64,000 bases of DNA from Halobium salinum (GTDB lineage Archaea; Halobacteriota; Halobacteria; Halobacteriales; Haloferacaceae). The notes beneath the pieces are model-generated. The model saw only the letters and a list, made by a program, of their open reading frames with translations, was not told the DNA's origin and ran no database searches. Numbering within the stretch: the stretch's first letter is position 1; each line of letters begins with the position of its first letter. Of the stretch, positions 34,968 through 43,223 are shown piece by piece. Where the stretch lies: the NCBI RefSeq assembly GCF_026586625.1, contig NZ_JAODIW010000006.1:1029061-1093060 (forward strand), given 5' to 3'. Both the position numbers and the translations under genes were made by a program.

Positions 34968-36035
34968 TCAGTTCCCCTGTGCCTCGCTGATGGCCGACTC
35001 CAGCTTCGTCATCTGCTCTTTCTGCTGCTCCTCGTCGAGCGGGACGTAGCCGACCTGGTCGGCGACGATCTCCTCACTCGTCGCGTTCTCGATCCAGAAC
35101 TTCGCGAACTCGGCGACGTGCTCCTCCGCCAGCGACTCCTTGGCGGGGTAGGTGAACAGCGGCCGCGAGAGCGGCTTGTACTTCCCGGACTTCGCGGTCT
35201 CCAGCGAGGGCTTCACGCACTGCCCGTCACCGTTGTCGATGCTGACCGCCTTCACCGTGTCCTTGTTCTCGCTGTAGTAGGCGTAGCCGAGGTAGCCGAT
35301 GGCGTACTGCGACTTCGAGACGCCCTGGATGATGGTGCGGTCCTGCTCGGTCGACTGGTAGTCGTTGCGGTGGTTCGTCTCCTCGCCGAGGACGGCCTCC
35401 TTGAAGTAGTCGAACGTCCCCGAGGCGTCCGTCGGTCCGAACAGCTCGATCTGCTCGTCGGGCCAGTCGGAGTTCACCTCGCTCCACGTGGTGGGCTTGC
35501 TCTCGCCGGACCATATCTGCTTGAGCTGTTCGAGGGTGAGACAGTCGATGAAATCGTTCTCCGGGCTGACGACGACCGTCAGCGCGTCGGTGGCGACGTT
35601 GAGCTCGACGGGGTTGATGTCGCTCTGCTGACAGCTCGCCTTCTCTTCCTCTTTGATGGGACGGGAGGCGTTGTTGAAGTCCGTCCGGCCGGGACAGAAG
35701 TGGTTCGCGAACCCGCCGCCGGAACCGGTCGACTGGATGTTGATCTTCACGTCGGGGTGGTCCTTGCGGAACTCCTCGGCCATCGCCGTCGCGAGCGGGA
35801 ACACGGTGGAACTACCCGCGACGTCGATGGTGCCCGAGAGCTGACCGGAGCCGGACTCGTTACCCGATTCGTTGCCGGAGCCGCCCTCGGAGCCGGAGCC
35901 GTTTTCGCTCCCGCCCGACTCCCCGCCCGCGTTCGTGTTGCTCGTACAGCCGGCGATGCCGACAGCACCGACGGTTCCGGCCGCCGCGATGAGTTTGCGC
36001 CGCGAGACGCCCTTGTCCGAGGATTCCTCCGTCAT
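34968..36035 (-). CDS. pstS: Phosphate-binding lipoprotein PstS
   Basis: This 355-residue protein has a Tat signal with lipobox (SRRKLIAAAGTVGAVGIAGC, Cys near residue 30) and a Gly/Ser/Glu linker. The phosphate-binding fold follows: GSSTVFPLATAMAEEF, TGSGGGFANHFCPGRTDFNNASRPI and DASGTFDYFKEAV. It captures phosphate outside the membrane for PstCAB. It heads the operon; the promoter contains ACTATATAGT about 50 nt before the ATG and an inverted ATACCC/GGGTAT repeat. Confidence 0.95.
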   Translation of the reverse strand: MTEESSDKGVSRRKLIAAAGTVGAVGIAGCTSNTNAGGESGGSENGSGSEGGSGNESGNESGSGQLSGTIDVAGSSTVFPLATAMAEEFRKDHPDVKINIQSTGSGGGFANHFCPGRTDFNNASRPIKEEEKASCQQSDINPVELNVATDALTVVVSPENDFIDCLTLEQLKQIWSGESKPTTWSEVNSDWPDEQIELFGPTDASGTFDYFKEAVLGEETNHRNDYQSTEQDRTIIQGVSKSQYAIGYLGYAYYSENKDTVKAVSIDNGDGQCVKPSLETAKSGKYKPLSRPLFTYPAKESLAEEHVAEFAKFWIENATSEEIVADQVGYVPLDEEQQKEQMTKLESAISEAQGN

Positions 36036-36341
36036 CGTCCCAACGGAGACGACTGACGAGTAAATACCCTGCTATGACAACTATATAGTATTGGGTATGG
36101 TAATGGGTTTCGCTCGTGGAGTCAGATATCGCGTCCGGTGTCCTCCCGACTCGACTGTCGACTCGAGCCTCGTGGATGCAACCGACGGCCGTTCAGGTCC
36201 GAGTGGTGGAGCCGGAAGACGCCCTGTTCTAACTCCGTTGACGACTGCCGAACCCCCGATACGGGCGGGGCCTACCGCCACCGTCCGCCCAGGTATATAG
36301 AAACAGGCATCTTTATAGGGGAGAGCGAGTCATCTGTTCAC
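36036..36341. promoter_or_regulatory. Divergent pst/AbrB-PhoU promoter region (306 nt)
   Basis: On the pst side, ACTATATAGT (36080-36089) is a palindromic TATA element flanked by ATACCC (36064-36069) and GGGTAT (36093-36098), a plausible phosphate-responsive operator. On the other side, two TATA-like boxes are stacked: GGTATATAG (36293-36301) and CTTTATAGG (36311-36319). The second is 27 nt before the ATG at 36342. The middle (about 36110-36280) contains no gene I can support. Confidence 0.6.
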
Positions 36342-37343
36342 ATGGTCGAAACCCGGAAGGTGCAGGTGACGGGTGGGTCGACGTACACGGTCTCCATCCC
36401 GAAGGACTGGGCGACCGAGAACGGGGTCAGCGCCGGGAGCGAGGTGGAGTTCTACCCGGAGGGTGACTCGCTGTTTCTCACTCCACGCTCCGAGGACGAG
36501 CGCACCGAGGGGACACTCGACATCTCCGGACTGGGCGGTGACGAGCTCACGCGCGCGGTGATGACGATGTACGTCAGCGGTTTCGACATCATCGCGCTGG
36601 AGAACAGCCGCATCTCGAACGACCAGCGCCGCACCATCCGGCAGGCCACTCAGAGTCTCGTCGGGCTCGAAGTGCTGGAGGAGACCCGCGACCGGGTCGT
36701 CATCCGGGACCTGCTCGACTCCTCCGAGCTCTCGATTCACAACGCCGTCACCCGTATGCGGCTCATCGCCCTCTCGATGCTCGAGGACGCCGTCGCCGCA
36801 CTCGCCGACCGCGACCAGGACATGGCCCGCGACGTCATCCAGCGCGACGACGACGTGGACCGCCTCTACATGGTCGTCTCGCGCATCTTCCGCTCGACGC
36901 TTCGTACCCCGAAGGCCGCGGAGGAGCTCGGCCTCCCGCGCGAGACCTGCTTCGACTACCACTCCTCGGCCCGCCAGCTCGAACGCATCGCCGACCACGC
37001 GACGAAGATCGCTCATCTCACGCTCACGCTGGAGGAGTCCGTCCCCGACGACGTGGCGGAGGCGCTCATGAAGCTGTACGAGGAGACCCGCGACGTGGTC
37101 GACGCCGGGATGGACGCCCTCTTCGAGGAGGAGAGCGTCGAGGCGACCCGGATGGCCAACGACGCCCGCGAGGCAGTCCAAGAGATAGACGAGCGCGCCC
37201 GCGCCATCGACGAACTCCTCCGTGAGCTGGACCCGACCCGCGCCCAGATGCTCGGGCTCATCGTCGACTCCGTCTCGCGAGCGGCCGACTACGGCGGCAA
37301 CATCGCCGAGACGGCGCTGCAGAAGGCCGCACCGACACCTTAG
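36342..37343 (+). CDS. AbrB-PhoU fusion, phosphate regulator
   Basis: This 333-residue protein has an N-terminal SpoVT/AbrB DNA-binding domain (about residues 1-48: KVQVTGGSTYTVSIPKDWA, then GVSAGSEVEFY). Two PhoU-like helical repeats follow, with RQLERIADHATKIAH and SVSRAADYGGNIAE. This architecture suits a transcription factor that reads the state of the Pst system, probably controlling the divergent pst operon. The leaderless start lies 27 nt behind a CTTTATAGG box. Confidence 0.88.
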   Translation: MVETRKVQVTGGSTYTVSIPKDWATENGVSAGSEVEFYPEGDSLFLTPRSEDERTEGTLDISGLGGDELTRAVMTMYVSGFDIIALENSRISNDQRRTIRQATQSLVGLEVLEETRDRVVIRDLLDSSELSIHNAVTRMRLIALSMLEDAVAALADRDQDMARDVIQRDDDVDRLYMVVSRIFRSTLRTPKAAEELGLPRETCFDYHSSARQLERIADHATKIAHLTLTLEESVPDDVAEALMKLYEETRDVVDAGMDALFEEESVEATRMANDAREAVQEIDERARAIDELLRELDPTRAQMLGLIVDSVSRAADYGGNIAETALQKAAPTP

Positions 37344-37434
37344 TCACCGCGGCTGTGGCTCGCGTCCGTTTCCATTTCGGGGGCGCGACCGACGTTCGGG
37401 CCTACCTCCGTCCGAAGTGTCGCCGGGTGCTGTT

Positions 37435-38820
37435 CTACGCCGACTGACCGCCCCCGAGCCCGGCCCGCAGGTACGACTGCACCGTCTCCCACGAGTCCGC
37501 CTCCGCCCGGGCGTAGCCGGCGGGAGTCCCGCCGAAGGCCCGGTTTCCCTTCGGCTGGCGGGCGACGGCACGACCGGTCGTGGGCCGATAGGGGAAGCCG
37601 ATGCGGTGGCCGGCGTCCTCGTAGACGAGCGCGTCGTAGCGGTGCGGGTGGTCGGCGTCGTCGAGGCGGTCGACCACCCGACGACCAGCCTCGTCGGCGG
37701 GGAGCACGGCGTCGTCCGCGCCGGCGACGTACAGCACCGGGCCGTCGACGCGCTCGACAGGGATTCGCGTCGGTTCGAGCGTCACCTCGTCGGCTTCCGA
37801 GAACGCCGCCTCGTAGGCCGGTCGGGTGTGAAACGCCCGGACGCCGTCCCCGCCGACCGGCCGGTGCTCGCCGTGTTCGGCGACGTCGACCGGGAGGTAC
37901 GGGAGCGGCTCCCCGTCGACCGCCCACGGGGACGCCCCGAAGGTCGCGAAGTGCGTCACGAAACTGGAACCGTTGTACGAGACGACGGCGCCGACGTCGT
38001 CCCGGCGCGCCCCGAGCAGAAGCGCCAACTGACCGCCGAGCGACCAGCCGACGGTGCCGACGGCCCCGTCGACGACGCCGTCCAGTCCGGTCAGCCACTC
38101 GATTCCGCGACCGAAGTACGAGAGCGGAATCGTACGGGGTCGCGACGGAATCGCCGCCCCCGGACCGACGTACCGGAGCGCGAACGCGGCGAACCCGCAG
38201 GCGGCGAGCTGTCTCGCCGGGCGGTCCATCGCCCGCCCCGGGCCGCCGCCGTGGAGTACGAGGACGCCCGGACTCGGCTCCTCCGTATCGGGGAGGTACG
38301 CCCGCCCGACGAGGCCGTCGGGGCTGTCGACCTGCTCGACCGACGGTGGCGCGACCCGCCTTCGGACCCGCGTCGACGCGACGTGCTCCCCGTCCACGGA
38401 CGCCCGGAACACCGTCTCCCCGTCGGAGGCGCCCTCGGGTTTAGCCAGCCGCTCCGCAGCCGGCAGGCCCTCGCGCGGACGCATCGACCAGACCGGCCCC
38501 ATCGGTGCGACCCCGTCGTACGTTCCGGCGGTCGGCGCGTCCTCGGCGAGGTCGACGGCGCCGTCGGCGTCGGCCTCGAACGTCGCGTACGAACCGAACC
38601 GGTCCTGGCCGACGAGCGTAGCCGCCCGGAGCGTCACGGTCGAGGCGGGGTCGAGCCCGTGGATACGGAGGCCGAGGTCGTCGCCGACGGGCGCCACGTC
38701 GGGCGCGTCGATGGCTGGGTCGGGGTCCCCGGTCGGCCGGGAGGGACACCCGGCGAGACCGGCGACGACGGCTCCGAGGCCGGCGAGCGCCGCTCGGCGA
38801 GTCGGGCGAGTGGAGGGCAT
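37435..38820 (-). CDS. BAAT/acyl-CoA thioesterase-like lipoprotein hydrolase
   Basis: This 461-residue protein has a lipobox signal (TRRAALAGLGAVVAGLAGC). The N-terminal Ig-like domain is of the bile-acid-CoA:amino-acid acyltransferase family (LDPASTVTLRA..., TYDGVAPMGPVWSM). The C-terminal alpha/beta hydrolase has nucleophile Ser in GWSLGGQ, oxyanion loop LHGGGPG and a late His in YEDAGHRIGFPY. Characterised relatives hydrolyse acyl-CoA inside cells, which is odd for an exported protein. The true substrate may be an acylated surface compound. The gene lies convergent to the AbrB-PhoU gene. Confidence 0.75.
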   Translation of the reverse strand: MPSTRPTRRAALAGLGAVVAGLAGCPSRPTGDPDPAIDAPDVAPVGDDLGLRIHGLDPASTVTLRAATLVGQDRFGSYATFEADADGAVDLAEDAPTAGTYDGVAPMGPVWSMRPREGLPAAERLAKPEGASDGETVFRASVDGEHVASTRVRRRVAPPSVEQVDSPDGLVGRAYLPDTEEPSPGVLVLHGGGPGRAMDRPARQLAACGFAAFALRYVGPGAAIPSRPRTIPLSYFGRGIEWLTGLDGVVDGAVGTVGWSLGGQLALLLGARRDDVGAVVSYNGSSFVTHFATFGASPWAVDGEPLPYLPVDVAEHGEHRPVGGDGVRAFHTRPAYEAAFSEADEVTLEPTRIPVERVDGPVLYVAGADDAVLPADEAGRRVVDRLDDADHPHRYDALVYEDAGHRIGFPYRPTTGRAVARQPKGNRAFGGTPAGYARAEADSWETVQSYLRAGLGGGQSA

Positions 38821-38940
38821 CGGTCGGTCACACGGCGGGGAGGGATTTAAGAATTGACAGCTTCGGCGACGACCGTCGAGCGTCGAGTCGCTTCGTGGGG
38901 GAGGCGTCTTCGGGGTTCGGAAAGTCGAACAGTTCCGGGC

Positions 38941-39633
38941 TCAGAACGACGAATCGTCGCCGTCACGTCTGCCTCCGGGTCCCACTTCCCCGTCGCGGTT
39001 CAGCCGCTCGTACAGCACGTACGAGTACACCACGGTGACGGCGGCGGTGGCGAGCACGGGCACGAGGACGAAGTAGACGGCGTACTCGCCGAACAGGAGG
39101 CCGACGAGCGCGAGGACGCCACAGAGTTTGAACAGCGGCGCGCCGAGTCGATGGGTTCGGTCCCACACCCGGTCGTCGCTGAGTGTCCACGGCGTCCGGA
39201 TACCGACGAACCAGTTCGGCTCCACATGGTTCAACACGACGCCGGCGTAGAACAGGAGGACGCCGACGGCGGCGAGAATCAACTGGGTGACGTCGACGGG
39301 GTAGCCGAGGTTGAACGCCACGAGGGCCGCGTGGACGACCAGCAGGTAGGCCGCGAAGACGACGACGAACCAGTCGTAGTAGACGCGGAAGTCGGCGACG
39401 TTCGCCCGAAGCGGGTCGACCCGGGGGAGGAGCGCGAACAGACCGACGAGGACCGCGCCGAGAAGCGGGACGAGCGCCAGCGCGAGCGGCGTCGACATCG
39501 TCCCACTCGGTTCCCCGGCGGCGTTCCAGTTCGTCACGATTCGCTCGGGAAGCGCGGGGGCGGCGAGGACGCTCACGGCGCCGGCGACGGCGACGAAGCC
39601 GGCCGCGAGCACGAAGCGCGTGCGGGAGTGCAT
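38941..39633 (-). CDS. SdpI/DUF1648 family membrane protein
   Basis: This 230-residue protein has six predicted helices. The N-terminal DUF1648 region reads PERIVTNWNAAGEPSGTMS and the SdpI region reads VEPNWFVGIRTPWTLSDDRVWDRTHRLG. In Bacillus, SdpI gives immunity to the SdpC toxin and sequesters a repressor. Archaeal homologues have no proven role and none of the sdp toxin genes is present here. The tail is charged and cytoplasmic. Confidence 0.85.
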   Translation of the reverse strand: MHSRTRFVLAAGFVAVAGAVSVLAAPALPERIVTNWNAAGEPSGTMSTPLALALVPLLGAVLVGLFALLPRVDPLRANVADFRVYYDWFVVVFAAYLLVVHAALVAFNLGYPVDVTQLILAAVGVLLFYAGVVLNHVEPNWFVGIRTPWTLSDDRVWDRTHRLGAPLFKLCGVLALVGLLFGEYAVYFVLVPVLATAAVTVVYSYVLYERLNRDGEVGPGGRRDGDDSSF

Positions 39634-39691
39634 CTCGCGTCGGTCGCTCTACGCGGCGTGGGCGGAAAAACGTTCAGCGGCCGGAGCCTCC

Positions 39692-41368
39692 CTACTCCTC
39701 GCGTCGGTCTCGGAGGTTCTGTCGGGTGAACTGGGGGGTCGCGCGGAGGCCGCTCTTCGACTTGAACGCGCGATACAGCAGAAACGCGAACGGGAGCGTG
39801 AGGACGGCGGCGACGACGGCGGGAATCGGGTCGTCTGGAACGAACGAGTAGAGGATGGCTGTCGACAGCGCGCCGGTGGCGACGAAGAAGACGTACATGA
39901 GCCGCTTCGCGAGACGGTCGAACACGCTGTTCTTGTCGTCCACGCGGACGTTGAACGTGAGGTTGCCGCGCTCGGCCCGGTCGAGGGTACGTTCCAGTTT
40001 CGGCGGCACCCGCACCAGCGACTGCGCCGTCCGGTTGAACTGGTCGGCCGTCTCCTCGACGACCTGCTTCACCGTCTCCTCGCGGTACCCCTCCTCGGAG
40101 AGGTACTCCGTCGCCACCGAGATGAAGTCGAAGCTCTCGTCGAGCGTCACACAGACCCCCTCGACGACGGTGGCGACGCGGAGGACGAGCGCGAGGTTCC
40201 TCGGGAGGCGAAGCGGGAACTCGTAGATGGTCGACTCCACCTGCTCGATTATCTGCTGGACGCGGTAGGTCTCGATGTCCTCCCCGCGGGCGTCGGCGAT
40301 GGCGAGCTCCATCACGTCCGACATCACCTGCCGGTCGGCCTCGGGCGACAGCGTCCCCATCTCGATGAGCGTGTCGAGGATGCCGTCGATGTTCTGGTTC
40401 GCGACGGCGATGTAGAACTCGACGATCTTGTCCTGGATGAACGGGTCGACGCGCCCGGACATCCCGAAGTCGTAGAACACGATGGAGCCGTCCTCCTGTA
40501 CGGCGAGGTTCCCGGGGTGCGGGTCGGCGTGGAACACGCCGTCCTCGATAATCATCTGGAGGTAGATGCGGTCGAGGCGCTCGGCGAGGTCGTGTCGGTC
40601 GACGCCGAGTTCGTCGAGCGCGGTCACGTCCGAAATCTTCACGCCCGGGAGGTACTCCATCGTCAGCACGCGCGGCCCCGACGCCTCGTCGTAGGGGTCG
40701 GGGATGCGGATATTCTCGTCGCCCTCGAAGTTCCCCCGAATCTCCTCCAACATCCGCTTCTCGCGGGTGTAGTCCATCTCCTGTCGGATGGTCTTCGCGA
40801 ACTCGTCGGCGAGGTTCTCGAGGGAGAACGCCCGGCCCTGCCCGATGAATCGCTGAATCAGCGGGAGCGACCAGCGGATGACCCGGAGGTCGGCCTCGAC
40901 GAGCGCCTCGATGCCGGGACGGCGAACCTTCACCGCGACCGGTTCCCCGTCGTACGTGGCCTTGTACACCTGTCCGAGGCTCGCGCCGCTGATGGCCTCG
41001 CGGTCGAACTCGTCGAAGACGGCGTCGACGGGACCCAACTCGGCTTCGAGCACCTGCTGGGCTTCGCTCCACTCTGCGGCGGGTACGTCGTCCTGCAGGC
41101 TCGACAGTACGTCGATGTACTGCGGCGGGAGGATGTCCGGCCGGGTCGACAACAGCTGACCGAGTTTGATGAACGTGGGCCCCAGCGTGAGCAGGGAGTC
41201 GAGGAGAATCTCCGCCCGGCGCACCCGCTCCTCGGGGTCGACGCGCCGGCGCCCGCCGAACAGGAAGTATCGTCGGCGGTCGCGCGTGTAGGCGACGATG
41301 AGGGGCGAGAACTGGTAGAAGACGATCAGGAACCGCCAGTAGGCGCGCAGGTTGACCAGCGTAACCAC
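39692..41368 (-). CDS. ABC1/UbiB-family atypical kinase with C-terminal membrane helices
   Basis: This 558-residue protein has the hallmark KxGQ motif (TFIKLGQLLSTRPDILP) and an Ala-rich nucleotide loop (AISGASLGQVYKA). The lysine strand is VAVKVRRPG, and the catalytic segments are VFHADPHPGN and FYDFGMSG. Two helices near the C-terminus (about 497-540) anchor it in the membrane. Relatives support isoprenoid quinone or lipid metabolism and bind ATP. It follows the Hsp20 gene by 6 nt, so the two are likely co-transcribed. Confidence 0.93.
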   Translation of the reverse strand: MVTLVNLRAYWRFLIVFYQFSPLIVAYTRDRRRYFLFGGRRRVDPEERVRRAEILLDSLLTLGPTFIKLGQLLSTRPDILPPQYIDVLSSLQDDVPAAEWSEAQQVLEAELGPVDAVFDEFDREAISGASLGQVYKATYDGEPVAVKVRRPGIEALVEADLRVIRWSLPLIQRFIGQGRAFSLENLADEFAKTIRQEMDYTREKRMLEEIRGNFEGDENIRIPDPYDEASGPRVLTMEYLPGVKISDVTALDELGVDRHDLAERLDRIYLQMIIEDGVFHADPHPGNLAVQEDGSIVFYDFGMSGRVDPFIQDKIVEFYIAVANQNIDGILDTLIEMGTLSPEADRQVMSDVMELAIADARGEDIETYRVQQIIEQVESTIYEFPLRLPRNLALVLRVATVVEGVCVTLDESFDFISVATEYLSEEGYREETVKQVVEETADQFNRTAQSLVRVPPKLERTLDRAERGNLTFNVRVDDKNSVFDRLAKRLMYVFFVATGALSTAILYSFVPDDPIPAVVAAVLTLPFAFLLYRAFKSKSGLRATPQFTRQNLRDRREE

Positions 41369-41374
41369 CTCGGC

Positions 41375-42040
41375 CTACGAGCTGTCCGAGATGGGTATCG
41401 AGCGCTCCGGTGCGGCCTCCCGCTTCGGGAGTCGCACTTCGAGGACGCCCCGGTCGACGGTCGCCTCGGCACCGGCGTCGGAGGCGTCCGGCGGGAGCGG
41501 GAGTTCCGCGTCGAGGAAGAGCGAGCGGTCCTCCCGGACGTAGCGGTACTCCGGGGGGAGCTCCTTCTCGCGGCGGGCCTCGATGCGGAGGCGGCCGCGT
41601 TCGGCACGGACGTCCGTGGAGTCGGCGGACACGCCGGGGAGGTCGAGCACCAGGAGGTAGGCGTCGTCGCTCTCGAGGAGGTCGGCGAACACCGCCTCGG
41701 GCAGCTCACGGAGCGCGTCGCGCAGGGCTGTCATGGACGCGTCTACGGTCGCGGGGTCGAAAAACCCCGCGGTAGCGGCGTCCCGCCGACCGCCCCGGCC
41801 GACGCCGAACAGCGATTCGACTCGGTCGACGAGCGTCGCCAGCGCGAGGACGGCCGCGACGAAGACGGCGCTCCGAACCGGCTCCTCGGTCGGATGCGGG
41901 AGCGCGGCGACCGCCGGCAGGGAGAGACCGTCGAGTTGCCCGGAGAGCACGTACAGCGCGGCACCGCCGACGACCCCGAGGAGGACGGGCCGCCACAGGG
42001 TCACGAGCGTCGCCGTCGGGTCCACGTCGTTGCGGTTCAC
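41375..42040 (-). CDS. Membrane-anchored Hsp20/alpha-crystallin protein
   Basis: In this 221-residue protein the first ~75 residues form two hydrophobic helices (LWRPVLLGVVGGAALYVL and SAVFVAAVLALATLV). The C-terminal ~105 are an alpha-crystallin domain (YLLVLDLPGVSADSTDV, LRIEARREKELPPEYRYVRED, GVLEVRLPKRE). A small heat-shock domain tethered to the membrane is unusual; it may guard membrane proteins or the adjacent ABC1 kinase. The gene is upstream of and nearly abuts that kinase gene. Confidence 0.82.
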   Translation of the reverse strand: MNRNDVDPTATLVTLWRPVLLGVVGGAALYVLSGQLDGLSLPAVAALPHPTEEPVRSAVFVAAVLALATLVDRVESLFGVGRGGRRDAATAGFFDPATVDASMTALRDALRELPEAVFADLLESDDAYLLVLDLPGVSADSTDVRAERGRLRIEARREKELPPEYRYVREDRSLFLDAELPLPPDASDAGAEATVDRGVLEVRLPKREAAPERSIPISDSS

Positions 42041-42120
42041 GGACGTTCAGCAGGTGGTGAACGGGCCGGGGTTACAAGGGTTGCGGTCGTCGGGGGTCGT
42101 GCGGTCGGTTCAGGAGCGCC

Positions 42121-42309
42121 TCAGAGCCGTCGGAAGACTGGGTACGACGCGGCGCTCAGGGCGACCAGCGCGACGACTGCGACGGCGAGGGTCCACGTGG
42201 GGTCGAACAGCGTCGACGACGCCGCCACGACCGCGGCCCAGGCGAGGACGACGACCCAGAAGGCGACCAGCTTCGACGTGTGGCCGTGCGTCGGGAGGGC
42301 TCTGACCAT
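42121..42309 (-). CDS. Small two-helix membrane protein
   Basis: This 62-residue protein starts MVRALPTHGHTSK, with helices at about 14-31 and 40-56 and a YPVFRRL end. A GCTATACC box lies about 27 nt before the ATG, supporting a leaderless transcript. No family recognised. It sits alone between the Hsp20/ABC1 pair and a lipoprotein gene. Confidence 0.62.
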   Translation of the reverse strand: MVRALPTHGHTSKLVAFWVVVLAWAAVVAASSTLFDPTWTLAVAVVALVALSAASYPVFRRL

Positions 42310-42349
42310 GTCGGCGCTGCGTCGGCGGTCGGTATAGCTCTTGGGCCGA

Positions 42350-42955
42350 CTACTCCCAGAGAGAGCGCTTCGATACGGAGAGGCGCCACACGCGGACGTC
42401 ACCGGTCGCGACGCGAAGCCGGTAGTACCGACCGTCGCGTTCGACGTACTGGGCGTCGCGTAACACGCCGGGCGGCGGGCCGTCGTACGACCCGCTGTCG
42501 GCCGCGTCATCGAAGACGCGCTGGGCATCCGGAGAGAGGTCGCCGTACCGCACCAGTTCGTCGTCGGCCACGGTCTCGCGGGTCACGGCCGACGCGCTCG
42601 TCGAGTAGACGGCGACGGACTCCCGTGGCTCCCTCGACAGCGTGTACGTGGTCCCCTCGTAGCGGACGGCCGTCGCCTCCCACAGGCCGGTCGGAACCTC
42701 GGTCGACGGACGGTCGACCGAGCCCTCCTCGAGGAGCACGCCGAAGAGCTCCTTCCCGCCGGCGGTCAGCGACTCGTGGGTCGTGATGCCATCTTCGGGT
42801 GTCGACGTGGCGCTTCCCGTCGGTTCTTTCGTGGTCGGCTCCTCGACCGCTGTTTCGCCGCTCGTCGGCGACGCCGAATCCCCTCGTTGCGTCGACGCCC
42901 CGAGACAGCCGGCTCCGGCGGCGACGGCGGCGGTGAGGAGGGCGCGACGGTGCAT
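42350..42955 (-). CDS. Predicted lipoprotein, function unknown
   Basis: This 201-residue protein starts MHRRALLTAAVAAGAGC, a short Tat-like signal with lipobox Cys at 17, then a Ser/Thr/Glu-rich linker to about residue 60. The mature part has repeated short strands (VRYEGTTYTLSRE, QYVERDGRYYRLRV), suggesting two related beta units each with an aromatic strand. An ATG 15 nt upstream is possible but would lengthen the signal without benefit. An ACTTACTCC box about 27 nt upstream is the likely promoter. Confidence 0.68.
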   Translation of the reverse strand: MHRRALLTAAVAAGAGCLGASTQRGDSASPTSGETAVEEPTTKEPTGSATSTPEDGITTHESLTAGGKELFGVLLEEGSVDRPSTEVPTGLWEATAVRYEGTTYTLSREPRESVAVYSTSASAVTRETVADDELVRYGDLSPDAQRVFDDAADSGSYDGPPPGVLRDAQYVERDGRYYRLRVATGDVRVWRLSVSKRSLWE

Positions 42956-43223
42956 GGCGTACCGACTCAATCGACGGAGTAAGTGTCTTCCCCCAGCCGG
43001 TTCGGCGATATTTGGTTACGCTTCCCACCGAGCGGAGAGGAAACACCGACCACCCGACAGCCGCAGTCGGGCGGGACTTCGGACGGGGGCTTCCGTGTCC
43101 ACCGACTCGTTCACCCGACACCGAACCTCGGTAACTGGACAGGGCCAAGCGTTCGCGGTCCCGCTCACCAACCGGCAAGGCGGGAGGGGAGACGCTTTCA
43201 CCGTGGGACCGCAACCCGAGGAC

